Positions 38,316 to 50,254 are shown, counted from the first letter of the stretch. The stretch is 64,000 nucleotides of DNA from Bradyrhizobium iriomotense (GCF_030160715.1 NZ_BSOW01000002.1:124001-188000), one strand, 5' to 3'. Notes: a model not told the origin generated them from the letters alone. Made by a program: numbers and translations.

Positions 38316-39830
38316 TCACATCTTCTTCCAGTCGCCGATCTGCTCGAACGCGTGCGCGGCGCGGTAGATCGTCGTTTCCTCGAAGTGACGGCCGACCAGC
38401 ATCAACCCGACCGGCAGGCCGTCGACCATGCCACAGGGCAGCGACATCGCAGGGTGGTGGGTGATGTCGAACGGCGCGGTGTTGGAGATCATCTCGAGCG
38501 CGCGGGCGACATACTCCTCGCGGCTTGCGGTCGGCTCCGGCAGCTTCGTCGCCTTCATCGGCGTGGTCGGCATCAGCAACAGATCGTAATCCCCAAACGC
38601 CTTGTCGTAGGCCGCGGTGAGCCGCCGCGAGATGTTCAGCGCCTTGCCGTAGAAGCGCGGACCGAAATTGTTGTTGATGTAGGTGCCGAGCATCATGAAC
38701 AGCTTGGTGGTCTCGGACAGCGAATCCGCCTGGCGGCGCCAGCCGCGATGGAAATCCATCAGCGATGTCGAATAGAGGTCGCCGCGGCTGAGGCCGTAGC
38801 CGTCACCGAACATCATGGTCTGGGTCAGGCCTTCGGTGCCGATCGGGGTCCAGATCGCGCCGCCCATCAGGTGCATCGGGATCGACACCGTCTCGACCGA
38901 GGCGCCGAGATCCTTGAAGCGTTTCGCCGCCTCGCGCACGCTTTCGTTGACGGCAGCTTCCGCAGTCGGCTGCTCAAAGCCTTCCCTCAGGATGCCGATC
39001 TTCATGCCCTTGACGCCGGCGCCGAGCGCCTTGGTGTACTCGTCGACCTTGGGCGACTTGATGCGGGGATCGTAGCCATCGTCGCCGGCGATCACCTCGA
39101 GCAGCAACGCGTTGTCGGCAACCGTCGCCGTCATCGGACCGGTGTGGTCGACAAAAATCTCGATCGGCATAATGCCGGTATAGGGCACGAGGCCCCAGGT
39201 CGGCTTCATGCCATAGATGCCGCAGAACGAGGACGGCATGCGGATCGAGCCACCCTGGTCGCCGCCGATCGCCATGTCGACCTCGCCGAGCGCGACCACG
39301 ACGCCCGAGCCCGACGAGGAGCCGCCCGCCGAATAACCCATCTTGTGCGGATTGTGCACCGGCCCGTAGGAGCCGGTGTGGCTGCCGCCGGACAGGCAGA
39401 AGTGCTCGCAATGCACCTTGCCGGCGATCTCGGCGCCAGCATCCAGCATGCGCGTGACGATGGTGGCGTCGAAGTCGGGGACATAGCCTTCCAGCGTCGA
39501 CGAGCCATTGGTCATGGGCACGCCGGCCAGCATGATGTTGTCCTTCAGCGCGACCGTCTTACCCTTGAGCTTGCCCGACGCCGCGCCCTTCACGACCGAC
39601 TTGCGGTACCAGGCGTTGCGCGGGTTTTCCTCCGCCGAGGGCCGGTAGCCGGGCGTGCGCGGATATTTCACCGGCGGCACCTCGTCCGGCATCGCGGCGA
39701 CGAGATTGTAGGCATCGATCGAGCCCTGCATCAGGCCGCGGAACGAAGCCACGTCCTCCTCGGTCAGTGACAGGCCGCACTGGTCGGCGACCGCGCGAAG
39801 TTGGGCGGGGGTTGGAAGGGCGACGGACAT
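38316..39830 (-). CDS. Amidase (amidase signature family)
   Basis: A 504-residue amidase. The catalytic Ser-cisSer-Lys triad is readable: Lys in GKTVALKDNIMLAGVPM, the cis-Ser in the GGSSSGSG stretch, and the nucleophile Ser in GGDQGGSIRMPSSFCGIYG. It should hydrolyse an amide to acid plus ammonia. The closest look-alikes are enantioselective amidases found beside nitrile hydratase genes, though no nitrile hydratase is in the window. The ATG at 39830 (MSVALPTPAQLRAV) is the natural start. It lies 36 bp upstream of livH, so it is in the transporter operon. Confidence 0.93.
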   Translation of the reverse strand: MSVALPTPAQLRAVADQCGLSLTEEDVASFRGLMQGSIDAYNLVAAMPDEVPPVKYPRTPGYRPSAEENPRNAWYRKSVVKGAASGKLKGKTVALKDNIMLAGVPMTNGSSTLEGYVPDFDATIVTRMLDAGAEIAGKVHCEHFCLSGGSHTGSYGPVHNPHKMGYSAGGSSSGSGVVVALGEVDMAIGGDQGGSIRMPSSFCGIYGMKPTWGLVPYTGIMPIEIFVDHTGPMTATVADNALLLEVIAGDDGYDPRIKSPKVDEYTKALGAGVKGMKIGILREGFEQPTAEAAVNESVREAAKRFKDLGASVETVSIPMHLMGGAIWTPIGTEGLTQTMMFGDGYGLSRGDLYSTSLMDFHRGWRRQADSLSETTKLFMMLGTYINNNFGPRFYGKALNISRRLTAAYDKAFGDYDLLLMPTTPMKATKLPEPTASREEYVARALEMISNTAPFDITHHPAMSLPCGMVDGLPVGLMLVGRHFEETTIYRAAHAFEQIGDWKKM

Positions 39831-39984
39831 GGCTGCTCTCCTGAAACTTTTTTCTTGGGCGTGCGGCCGCCGCTCACGCGTCTCGCGCGCGAGCCCTCGA
39901 CCTCGTCGCAACATTCAAAACGGAAATATTTTCCTTTTCAAGTATTATTTTGCGTCGATGCGCTGGCGAATGTTCGCGGCCGCG

Positions 39985-41187
39985 TCAGATCGGCTTGATC
40001 AGCTTGAAGTCGAGACCATCGGCCTCGGCGAGATACATCGGCATCCGCGCATGCCCGTCGCGCACGGTCACGGGGCCACGCGCGCCGCTATAAACGACGT
40101 TGCGCGCTGCCGCGAGCATCGGTCCCATCGCCAAGGTGCCGGCCTTGGCCGCGACGGCTTCGAGAAAGCGCAGCCCCTCATAGCTGGATTGCCCGAGCGA
40201 GCCGATCGGCGGAGCGTTCGGGCCGAACATCGCGCTGTAGCGACTCTGGAAGTCGTCGTTGGCGCGCGAGCCGACGGCCGGGAAATAGCCGGAGGCGCAG
40301 AACATGTTCTCGGAATTGTCGGCGCCGATGCCGAGCAGCACGGTCTCGTCCATCGCCCCGGCGAGCCGCAGCGAGGTCGCGCCGAGGCCACATTCGCCAA
40401 ACGAGCGGTTGAAGGTGATGCTGTCGGTACCGATCAACGAGATCAGCACGACGTCGGGCTTGGCGGCGCATATCCGCGCCAGATGCGGCTCGTGATTGTC
40501 CTCGCCAAGCGGCACGAACTCCTCGCCCACGACGTGCCCGCCAGTCTCCTTGATGTAGCGCTTCACCGCGCGATGCGACTGCCAGGGCCAGACATAGTCG
40601 CTGCCGATCAGATACCAGCGCGTAGCCTTCTTCTCTTGGGCCAGCCAGTGAATCGACGGCCGGCTCTGCCAGCGCGGGGTCTCGCCGATCGCCATTACAC
40701 CCGGCGTGCGCTCGCCGCCCTCATAGACCGGCGTGTAGATGTAGGGGATGCGATGACGGGTGATGACGTGGCGCAGCGCGACCCGAACCGCGCTGGTGTG
40801 GAGGCCGACGACAAGATCGAGCTCGTCGAACGCAATCGCCTGCTCGGCCCGTTCAACCACTTCTTCGGTCGGGCCGCCGGCATCATAGATCGACATCTCG
40901 ATCTCGCGCCCGAGGATGCCGCCGCGCTTGTTGATCTCGGCGACCGCAAGCTGCGCGCTCGAGGTGGCGCAGGGCCCCCAGATGCCGGGCGAGCCGCTGC
41001 AGCAGATAAAACCGCCGATCCGGAGCTTGCCGCTGGCACCGCGTCGCCGGAAATACACGTCATCGCTTGGCGACAGAGCGCGATCGTCCGCCGTCGACGA
41101 CAGGTTCCGAAGCAGCAGGGACGGCGGCAACGCAGGCCCAACACGAGCCGAAAAGTCACGATCCGGGAAGTTGATCGTCGAGCCCAC
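39985..41187 (-). CDS. AmiC-like substrate-binding protein, possibly cytoplasmic
   Basis: About 400 residues of the periplasmic-binding-protein fold in the AmiC/UrtA branch: LRIGGFICCSGSPGIWGPCA, AVAEINKRGGILGREIEMS, YIYTPVYEGGERTPGVMAIG and IGSDYVWPWQSHRAVKRYI. From GTG 41187, which follows AGGAG five bases upstream, there is no signal peptide, so it would stay in the cytoplasm like Pseudomonas AmiC, which senses short-chain amides. A TTG start at 41262 would add about 25 residues with a weak hydrophobic stretch; this is less likely. It is first gene of the amidase-transporter unit, divergent from marR. Confidence 0.85.
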   Translation of the reverse strand: MGSTINFPDRDFSARVGPALPPSLLLRNLSSTADDRALSPSDDVYFRRRGASGKLRIGGFICCSGSPGIWGPCATSSAQLAVAEINKRGGILGREIEMSIYDAGGPTEEVVERAEQAIAFDELDLVVGLHTSAVRVALRHVITRHRIPYIYTPVYEGGERTPGVMAIGETPRWQSRPSIHWLAQEKKATRWYLIGSDYVWPWQSHRAVKRYIKETGGHVVGEEFVPLGEDNHEPHLARICAAKPDVVLISLIGTDSITFNRSFGECGLGATSLRLAGAMDETVLLGIGADNSENMFCASGYFPAVGSRANDDFQSRYSAMFGPNAPPIGSLGQSSYEGLRFLEAVAAKAGTLAMGPMLAAARNVVYSGARGPVTVRDGHARMPMYLAEADGLDFKLIKPI

Positions 41188-41272
41188 ACCAACTCCTGTC
41201 AGGCACCAGACCCCAAAGCATATTCGGCGGGCGGCCGCGGCATCCGCCCTTTTGTTGGGCAATCATCCTATT

Positions 41273-41301
41273 TTGAAAATATTGAATATTCAAGAATTGA
41301 A
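41273..41301. promoter_or_regulatory. Candidate MarR operator, TTGAA repeats around a perfect palindrome
   Basis: TTGAATATTCAA (41282-41293) is a perfect 12-bp palindrome, flanked by TTGAA at 41273-41277 and 41297-41301. It lies in the gap between the divergent SBP-like gene and marR. A+T-rich palindromes of this sort are typical MarR-family targets; binding is inferred. Confidence 0.5.
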
Positions 41302-41366
41302 GTGCATATAGAAGCAGCATCGATTGCAAGACATTCACTCATTTGGATCAAGACGAAGTCTAAGCC

Positions 41367-41810
41367 GTGGCCAAACCGCCAAAAGAGAACTCCCCCATCA
41401 CCGAACATCTCGCCTACCTGCTGGCGCAAGCCAACCGGGAGATCAACCGGCAGTTGGAACTGCGGTTGAGCAAGGAAGGCGTCCCGGTCGAGCAGTGGCG
41501 CATCCTGAAGGTTCTGTCCGACGGCGACGGCCATTCGATGGGCGAGCTCGCGGACGCCGTGCTGCTCAACCATCCGACGCTGACCAAGATGATCGACCGC
41601 ATGGTCTCCGACGCGCTGGTCTATCGCGTGCAGGACCCCAACGACCGCCGCAAGGTCCTGATGTTTATCTCCGACCGCGGCAAGGTGCTGTGCAAGAAGC
41701 TCAACTCGCTCGCAGTCGACCAGGAGGAGCACATCCTGGAGAGCTACGGCGACAAGTCGACGAGCGAATTGAAGCGGCTGCTGGAGAGCCTGATCGACAG
41801 CTCGAATTGA
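41367..41810 (+). CDS. MarR-family transcriptional regulator
   Basis: A 147-residue winged-helix regulator. The MarR core is EQWRILKVLSDGDGHSMGEL, with the recognition helix LLNHPTLTKMIDRMVSDALV, then the wing VQDPNDRRKVLMFISDRG. It begins MAKPPKENSPITEHLAYLLA with dimerisation helices at both ends, as usual. The start is GTG 41367. Being divergent from the amide cluster with a palindrome between them suggests it represses that cluster and itself until a ligand is present. Confidence 0.9.
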   Translation: MAKPPKENSPITEHLAYLLAQANREINRQLELRLSKEGVPVEQWRILKVLSDGDGHSMGELADAVLLNHPTLTKMIDRMVSDALVYRVQDPNDRRKVLMFISDRGKVLCKKLNSLAVDQEEHILESYGDKSTSELKRLLESLIDSSN

Positions 41811-41880
41811 AGCGGCGCAGTGCTCTGGCTGCCGTCAGAACGACCGCAATGAGCGGAACACTGCAAGCCCAACAAAGACC

Positions 41881-42008
41881 GTCGTCCCGGCGCAGGCCGG
41901 GACCTATAACCACAGGAAGCAGTTTGGCGAAAAGACGTCGTCGTGGGACTACCACCATCCGCGACCGTTAGATTCCGCGGTATGGGTCCCGGCCTGCGCC
42001 GGGACGAC
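41881..42008 (+). repeat. Dispersed repeat family A, copy 4
   Basis: GTCGTCCCGGCGCAGGCCGG at the left end, CGGCCTGCGCCGGGACGAC at the right, and core CACAGGAAGCAGTTTGGCGA and GCGGTATGGGTCCCGG. The ends are near-perfect inverted repeats of about 20 bp. A partial family F tail (GTGTACTGGATGCCCCGC, about 42052-42069) follows. Confidence 0.75.
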
Positions 42009-42100
42009 AGCAGAATATGCGGCAACGCCTTCGCGATTAACCAGCGCCGTCGTGTACTGGATGCCCCGCTTTCGCGGGGCACGACAGCATCACCTAATCG

Positions 42101-44941
<2,841 letters not shown>

Positions 44942-45042
44942 ACCGAATTCCTTGCCAAATTCCTGTGTTCGCGATTACCGCGTTGCAGCCAAGAGGTTGT
45001 CACCAACTTGCCTATCAACTCACCGTGACGCTTCGCGGCTAG

Positions 45043-45059
45043 GACCCCGTTGTGGGGTC
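45043..45059 (-). promoter_or_regulatory. Hairpin in the secA leader
   Basis: On the minus strand GACCCC-ACAAC-GGGGTC forms a compact six-bp stem. The stem begins inside the stop codon region of the short frame at 45058-45135. It lies about 100 bp upstream of the secA ATG, and it is not a terminator (no T run). Confidence 0.5.
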
Positions 45060-45135
45060 ATCCGCCATATAGGTGGAAATTGAGCAAATCTGGGTTCAAC
45101 GGCCAAAAACGCAGCAAAATAAACGCTATCGCCAT
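45058..45135 (-). CDS. Candidate 25-codon leader peptide upstream of secA
   Basis: A short minus-strand frame starts at ATG 45135, a few bases after the expected transcription start. It reads MAIAFILLRFWPLNPDLL, then seven further residues, to TGA at 45058-45060. The first half is strongly hydrophobic. The stop falls on the base of the hairpin at 45043-45059. I see no Shine-Dalgarno sequence, so translation would be leaderless-like if it occurs. It could be a SecM-style control element or chance. Confidence 0.3.
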   Translation of the reverse strand: MAIAFILLRFWPLNPDLLNFHLYGG

Positions 45136-45150
45136 GGACGCGACCGCGCA

Positions 45151-45179
45151 GAGATATGGCCCACCCTGAGCCTTGTCAA
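45151..45179 (-). promoter_or_regulatory. Sigma-70-type promoter of secA
   Basis: On the minus strand TTGACA (45174-45179) and TATCTC (45151-45156) are separated by 17 bp. The -35 is a perfect consensus. It gives a leader of about 205 nt ahead of secA. Confidence 0.7.
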
Positions 45180-45295
45180 CGGCGGCCGGCTTTCCGCCAA
45201 TTCATCATTTTGACAGGTTTTTCGCGTTGCCAAGGCACCCCGATTGGGCGAGTGTCCGCCCCGCCCAAATACCCCCTTCAGGATAAGGATTTTCC

Positions 45296-46204
45296 ATGAC
45301 CACCTCGTTCCCGGTAACGAAAACCGGCCTGCGCTTCGGCCTTGCCACCGCTCTTGCGGGCTGCCTCGCACTGGCGCTGATCGCAGGTCCCGGCCGGGCC
45401 GCCGACGACCCGGTCCTGGCCAAGGTCAATGGCGCGGAGATCAAGAAGAGCGACGTCGCGCTCGCCGAGGAGGAACTTGGGCCGAGCCTGGCGCAGATGG
45501 ACCCGGCGACCAAGGACGAGAACGTGCTGGCCTTCCTGATCGACATGAAGATCGTCGCCAAGGCCGCCGAGGACAAGAAGATCGCCGACAACGAGGAGTT
45601 CAAGAAGCGCCTGGCGTTCGCCCGCAACCGGCTGCTGATGGACAGCCTGCTCGCCCAGGAAGGCAAGGCCGCGAACACCCCCGACGCCATGAAGAAGGTC
45701 TACGAGGAGGCCTCCAAGCAGATCACCGGCGAGCAGGAGGTGCATGCCCGCCACATCCTGGTCGAGACCGAGGACGAGGCCAAGGCGGTGAAGGCCGAGC
45801 TCGACAAGGGCGCCGATTTCGCCGAGCTCGCCAAGAAGAAGTCCAAGGATCCGGGCTCCGCCGACGGCGGCGACCTCGGCTTCTTCACCAAGGAGCAGAT
45901 GGTACCGGAGTTCTCCGCGGTCGCCTTCGCGCTCGAGCCGGGCAAGATCTCCGACCCCGTGAAGTCGCAGTTCGGCTGGCACATCATCAAGGTCGAGGAA
46001 AAGCGCAGCCGCAAGGCGCCGGATTTCGACCAGGTCAAGGCCCAGATCGAGAACTACGTCACCCGCAAGGCCCAGGCCGATTACGTCGCAAAACTCCGCG
46101 CGGAGGCCAAGGTCGAGCGGCTCGACCAGCCGGCGGCGGACGCCAAGCCGGCCGATGCGGCGAAGCCCTCCGACAGCAAGATGGCTCCCCCGGCGAAGAA
46201 GTAA
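45296..46204 (+). CDS. Parvulin-type peptidylprolyl isomerase (PpiC/PrsA-like)
   Basis: A 302-residue exported foldase. The signal peptide has GLATALAGCLALALIAGPGR with cleavage near AADD. The N-terminal SurA-like chaperone region (VLAKVNGAEIKKSDVALAEEE) is followed by the parvulin domain: QEVHARHILVETEDEAKAVK, DPGSADGGDLGFFTKEQMVP and FGWHIIKVEEKRSRKAPDFD. The C-terminal Ala/Lys/Asp-rich tail is disordered. Divergent from secA, which fits a role in folding secreted proteins. The ATG at 45296 is preceded by AGGATAAGGA. Confidence 0.93.
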   Translation: MTTSFPVTKTGLRFGLATALAGCLALALIAGPGRAADDPVLAKVNGAEIKKSDVALAEEELGPSLAQMDPATKDENVLAFLIDMKIVAKAAEDKKIADNEEFKKRLAFARNRLLMDSLLAQEGKAANTPDAMKKVYEEASKQITGEQEVHARHILVETEDEAKAVKAELDKGADFAELAKKKSKDPGSADGGDLGFFTKEQMVPEFSAVAFALEPGKISDPVKSQFGWHIIKVEEKRSRKAPDFDQVKAQIENYVTRKAQADYVAKLRAEAKVERLDQPAADAKPADAAKPSDSKMAPPAKK

Positions 46205-46250
46205 GAATTCGCTGTCACTTCGCTGACGCCAAGAGTATCTAAGCATCGCA

Positions 46251-46273
46251 ATGGCCGGGCATCGCCCGGCCAT
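46251..46273 (+). terminator. Hairpin between the PPIase gene and argJ
   Basis: ATGGCCGGGC, loop ATC, GCCCGGCCAT: a strong ten-bp stem 46 bp past the PPIase stop. There is no T run after it, so it may be a transcript-end stabiliser or a weak terminator. Confidence 0.45.
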
Positions 46274-46306
46274 CTGCATATTCAGACCCCACCAAGGCGC
46301 TCGGCG

Positions 46307-47548
46307 ATGTCCTCTTCCGTCTCCCCCCTCGCCCCGAAAAACGTTCCCGACATGCCCGCCATCGCAGGCGTCAGGTTAGCGACGGCCGAGGCCGGCATCC
46401 GCTACAAGAACCGCACCGACGTGCTGCTCGCGCTGCTGGACCCGGGCACCGCGGTCGCCGGCGTCTTCACCACGTCGAAATGCCCGTCCGCGCCGGTGGA
46501 ATGGTGCCGCGCCAAGCTCAAAGGCGGCAAGGCGCGCGCCCTCGTCGTCAATTCCGGCAATGCCAATGCCTTCACCGGCAAGACCGGCCGGGCGTCGACC
46601 GCGCTGACCGCGAAGATCGCGGCCAAAGCCGTCGGCTGTAGCGAAAGCGAGATTTTCCTGGCCTCGACCGGCGTGATCGGCGAGCCGCTGGATGCGACCA
46701 AGTTCGACGGCGTGCTCGGCCGCCTCGCCGAGAGCGCCGCGCCCGCCGACTGGTTGAGCGCCGCCAAGGCGATCATGACCACCGACACCTTCCCGAAGGT
46801 CGCGACCGCGACCGTGAAGCTCGGCAAGGCCAAGGTCACCATCAACGGCATGGCCAAGGGCGCCGGCATGATCGCCCCTGACATGGCCACGATGCTGTCC
46901 TTCATCTTCACCGACGCGCCGATCGCGCCTGCCGCGCTGCAAGCGCTGCTCAAGAGCGGTGTCGAGGATACGTTCAACGCGGTGACGATCGACGGCGACA
47001 CCTCGACCTCCGACACGTTGCTGGCCTTTGCTACCGGCGCTGCCGCCGAGCACGGCGCGCCGAAAATCAGCCGTGCCAGCGACCCGCGCCTGAAGGCCTT
47101 CACCAAGGCGTTCCACCAGGTGCTGGCCAACCTCGCCGAGCAGGTTGCCCGCGACGGCGAAGGTGCGCGCAAGCTGGTCGAGATCACCGTCGAGGGCGCC
47201 AAGACCAAGGCTTCTGCGCGCAGGATCGCGATGTCGATTGCGAACTCGCCACTGGTGAAGACCGCGATCGCCGGTGAGGACGCCAATTGGGGCCGCGTGG
47301 TCATGGCGGTCGGCAAGGCCGGTGAGCCCGCCGATCGCGACAAGCTGTCGATCTCCTTCAACGGCATCCGCGTTGCGAAAAGCGGCGCGCGCGATCCATC
47401 TTACGACGAGGCGCAGGTGTCGGAGGCGATGAAGGCGCCTGAGATCGCAATCAAGGTCTCGCTCGGCCTCGGCAAGGGCCGCGACCGCGTGCTGACCTGC
47501 GACCTCACCAAGGAATATGTCGCGATCAACGGCGACTATCGGTCGTAA
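46307..47548 (+). CDS. argJ: Bifunctional ornithine acetyltransferase / N-acetylglutamate synthase
   Basis: A 413-residue ArgJ of the arginine pathway. The proprotein self-cleaves before Thr195 in [20 protein letters not shown] (ATML motif), and Thr195 becomes the nucleophile. Other family blocks are [16 protein letters not shown] and [18 protein letters not shown]. Its presence implies the acetyl-recycling route (argJ, not argE). The first codons ([20 protein letters not shown]) are the known N-terminus. mutT starts eight bases later. Confidence 0.96.
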   Translation: MSSSVSPLAPKNVPDMPAIAGVRLATAEAGIRYKNRTDVLLALLDPGTAVAGVFTTSKCPSAPVEWCRAKLKGGKARALVVNSGNANAFTGKTGRASTALTAKIAAKAVGCSESEIFLASTGVIGEPLDATKFDGVLGRLAESAAPADWLSAAKAIMTTDTFPKVATATVKLGKAKVTINGMAKGAGMIAPDMATMLSFIFTDAPIAPAALQALLKSGVEDTFNAVTIDGDTSTSDTLLAFATGAAAEHGAPKISRASDPRLKAFTKAFHQVLANLAEQVARDGEGARKLVEITVEGAKTKASARRIAMSIANSPLVKTAIAGEDANWGRVVMAVGKAGEPADRDKLSISFNGIRVAKSGARDPSYDEAQVSEAMKAPEIAIKVSLGLGKGRDRVLTCDLTKEYVAINGDYRS

Positions 47549-47556
47549 GTTCAGGC

Positions 47557-47967
<411 letters not shown>

Positions 47968-47982
47968 CCCAGGACACGACTT

Positions 47983-48070
47983 CATCCTGAGGAGACCGCG
48001 AAGCGGTCGTCTCGAAGGATGGCCGCGCGCGGGCCTTCATGGTTCGAGACGCGCGCTCCTCACCATGGGG
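47983..48070. repeat. Dispersed repeat family D, copy 2
   Basis: CATCCTGAGGAGACCGCGAA and GTCTCGAAGGATG at the left, CATGGTTCGAGACGCGCGCT and CCTCACCATG at the right. The same element as 25744-25852, here between the convergent mutT and methyltransferase genes. Confidence 0.7.
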
Positions 48071-48077
48071 GTCAGGC

Positions 48078-48926
48078 CTAAGTCTTCCCCGCCTTCCGCA
48101 CCGCCTCCGCAAGGCTCGCCTTGGCCGAGCCGGGCTTGAGCGGCTGCTGCTGGCTGGCATGCGGCGCCCAGCCGGAGAGCCAGATGATGTCGAACGTCGC
48201 GCGGATGCGGCCATCGGGATCGGCAAAGCGCTCGGCATAGATCTCGGCCATTCGCAGCATTGTCGCGCGCCGCGTCGGCGTGCGCCGCCTCTCGATCAGC
48301 ACGTTGGCTGCGCCCATGCGCCGCAAATCCTGCATCAGCGCGAAGGCATTCGCGTAACGCACCACGATGCGATCGACATCGGTGACCGGCAATGCAAAGC
48401 CCGCCCGCTGCAACAGCGCGCCGATGTCGCGCAGGTCAGCGAATGGCGCGACGCGCGGCGACACGCCGCCCTCGCATTCGGCCTCAGCCGCCGCAAAGGC
48501 CTGGCGCAGCTCGGTCAGGCTGTCACCGCCGATCATTGCGGCGAGCAACAGACCGTCAGGCTTCAACGCACGACGGATTTGCGCGATCACGCCCGGCAAA
48601 TCGTTGACGAATTGCAGCGCCAGCGCCGACGCCACGAGATCGAGACTTTCCGGTGCCAGTGGCAGCTTCTCTTCGCCCGCAGCATCGAGCTCGATCCGCT
48701 GCACCGTGCCGAAGCGTGCGCGCAGCGCTGATAGGCCCTCGCCGGGAGTCCAGAGATCGGCAATTGCGCCGAATTCGCGCATCACCGCGGCCAGCCGATC
48801 GGCCATGTCCTCGTCGACGCGGTCGAGCAGGAAGCTGGCAGGCCCCTGCACGCGCGCACGCCGCTGCCGCATATGCAGCAGCGCGCGATCGAACAGGGCG
48901 GGCGGGGTTTGGGGGTTTTGCGCCAT
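48078..48926 (-). CDS. SAM-dependent methyltransferase (NDUFAF5-like)
   Basis: A 282-residue class I methyltransferase. It opens ALFDRALLHMRQRRARVQGP, then ASFLLDRVDEDMADRLAA, and the SAM-fold is followed by PLAPESLDLVASALALQFVN and LKPDGLLLAAMIGGDSLTEL, a pattern shared with mitochondrial complex I assembly factor NDUFAF5 (C20orf7). The usual GxGxG glycine-rich motif I is not preserved clearly (the equivalent region is AAVMREFGAIADLW), which NDUFAF5-type proteins from this group may also lack. The function as arginine hydroxylase or methyltransferase is inferred. The ATG at 48926 fits. Confidence 0.82.
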   Translation of the reverse strand: MAQNPQTPPALFDRALLHMRQRRARVQGPASFLLDRVDEDMADRLAAVMREFGAIADLWTPGEGLSALRARFGTVQRIELDAAGEEKLPLAPESLDLVASALALQFVNDLPGVIAQIRRALKPDGLLLAAMIGGDSLTELRQAFAAAEAECEGGVSPRVAPFADLRDIGALLQRAGFALPVTDVDRIVVRYANAFALMQDLRRMGAANVLIERRRTPTRRATMLRMAEIYAERFADPDGRIRATFDIIWLSGWAPHASQQQPLKPGSAKASLAEAVRKAGKT

Positions 48927-48971
48927 GCCGCTGGTTACGCCGATCCGAGTCGTTCTGGCAATCTCTCCTCT

Positions 48972-49085
48972 CGTGCCCCGGACGCTGCGCAGCGCGAAGC
49001 GGTGCGCTGCAGAGCCGGGGCCCAGAGAGGCTGGGTCCCGGCTCTGCGGCGCGTCACGACGTGCCGCACCGCGTCCGGGACACGA
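48972..49085. repeat. Dispersed repeat family E, copy 2
   Basis: CGTGCCCCGGACGCTGCGCA at the left and GCACCGCGTCCGGGACACG at the right, with TGCAGAGCCGGGGCCCAG and GGGTCCCGGCTCTGCGGCG inside. Matches 31505-31624. Confidence 0.7.
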
Positions 49086-49134
49086 GACCCAAGCGCGGCT
49101 TGAGCAACTCGCGATGCGGCGCTAGCCTTCCCTC

Positions 49135-49944
49135 ATGGAAGCCGAAACCGCCCCGTCCCGTTCCATCTCCGCCCATTGGCGTGGCGCGCTCGCGGCCGGC
49201 CACCACATGCTCGCGCGCGCGGCGCGGCTTGCGCTCGACATTGCGCTGCCGACCTTGTGCGTATCCTGCCGCGAGCCGGTTGATGGCGAAGGCGTGTGTG
49301 CGGCGTGCTGGGCGAGACTGTCGTTCATCGCCCCGCCCTACTGTCCGCGGCTCGGAATCCCTTTCGTCTACGATCCGGGCCCCGACATGCTGTCGATGAA
49401 GGCCATCGCGAGCCCGCCCGCCTACCATCGGGCCCGCGCCGCGGTGCGCTATGACGACGTCGCGCGCACGCTGGTGCATTCGCTGAAATACCAGGACCGC
49501 ACCGATCTGGCGCCGGCCATGGGCCGCTGGATGGCGCGCGCGGGACGCGAGCTGCTCAGCGAGGCGGACATGCTGGTGCCGGTGCCCCTGCATTGGCGGC
49601 GGGCCTGGCGACGCCGCTACAACCAGTCGGGCGCGCTGGCACGCGTGATCGAGCGGCAGACCGGGGTCAAGGTGAAAGGCGACGTCTTGCGCCGGCTCCG
49701 CGCCACCGAGCAGCAGATCGGGCTGTCGCGCGCCCAGCGCGCCACCAATGTGCAGGGCGCATTCCAGGTATCTGCCGACCGCCAAGCCGAGGTGCAGGGC
49801 CGGCGTATCGTCCTCATAGATGACGTCTTGACCTCCGGTGCGACACTGGACGCCTGCGCCCGGGCCTTGCTCCGCGCCAAGGCGGCGCAGGTCGACGCAC
49901 TGGTCTTTGCCCGGGTTGTGGAGACCGGGTCACGTCCCATATAA
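49135..49944 (+). CDS. comF: ComF-family protein (phosphoribosyltransferase-like)
   Basis: A 269-residue ComF. The N-terminal zinc-type region has CVSC and CAAC, then CPRLGIPF where family members usually have CPxCGxP, so one Cys of the last pair is Leu. The C-terminal PRTase domain shows RRYNQSG, LRRLRATEQQIGLSRAQRA, and the PRPP loop VLIDDVLTSGATLDACARAL. ComF helps DNA uptake in competent bacteria; in most others it has an unknown role. A glutaredoxin operon starts 35 bp downstream on the same strand. Confidence 0.9.
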   Translation: MEAETAPSRSISAHWRGALAAGHHMLARAARLALDIALPTLCVSCREPVDGEGVCAACWARLSFIAPPYCPRLGIPFVYDPGPDMLSMKAIASPPAYHRARAAVRYDDVARTLVHSLKYQDRTDLAPAMGRWMARAGRELLSEADMLVPVPLHWRRAWRRRYNQSGALARVIERQTGVKVKGDVLRRLRATEQQIGLSRAQRATNVQGAFQVSADRQAEVQGRRIVLIDDVLTSGATLDACARALLRAKAAQVDALVFARVVETGSRPI

Positions 49945-49978
49945 TTCAATCAATTCATGAATGAGAGCGCCACCCGAC

Positions 49979-50254
49979 ATGACTGATGCTGTCGAGATCT
50001 ACACCCGGCCGGGCTGCGGCTATTGTTCCGCGGCCAGGTCGCTGTTGACCCGCAAGAAAGCCGCCTTCACCGAGTTCGACATCGCCAAGAACCCGTCGTG
50101 GCGCCAGGAGATGTATGACCGCGCCGGCGAGGGCTCGACATTCCCGCAGATCTGGATCGGCGGGAAGCATGTCGGCGGCTGCGACGAGCTCTATTCGCTC
50201 GATCGCGAAGGCAAGCTCGATGCACTGCTCGAAAGCGTCAAGGCCGTCTCATGA
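49979..50254 (+). CDS. grxC: Glutaredoxin 3
   Basis: A 91-residue dithiol glutaredoxin with the CGYC active site (Cys13, Cys16) in VEIYTRPGCGYCSAARSLL, cis-Pro in TFPQIWIGGKHVGGCDELY. It reduces disulfides with glutathione. ATG 49979 (MTDAVEI) is preferred over ATG 49961, which gives an extra six residues. Its TGA overlaps the ATG of the next gene. Confidence 0.95.
   Translation: MTDAVEIYTRPGCGYCSAARSLLTRKKAAFTEFDIAKNPSWRQEMYDRAGEGSTFPQIWIGGKHVGGCDELYSLDREGKLDALLESVKAVS

Noticed and set aside
45210..45238. Promoter for the PPIase gene based on TTGACA at 45210
   Set aside because: The -35 is good but no -10-like hexamer occurs at 16-18 bp.
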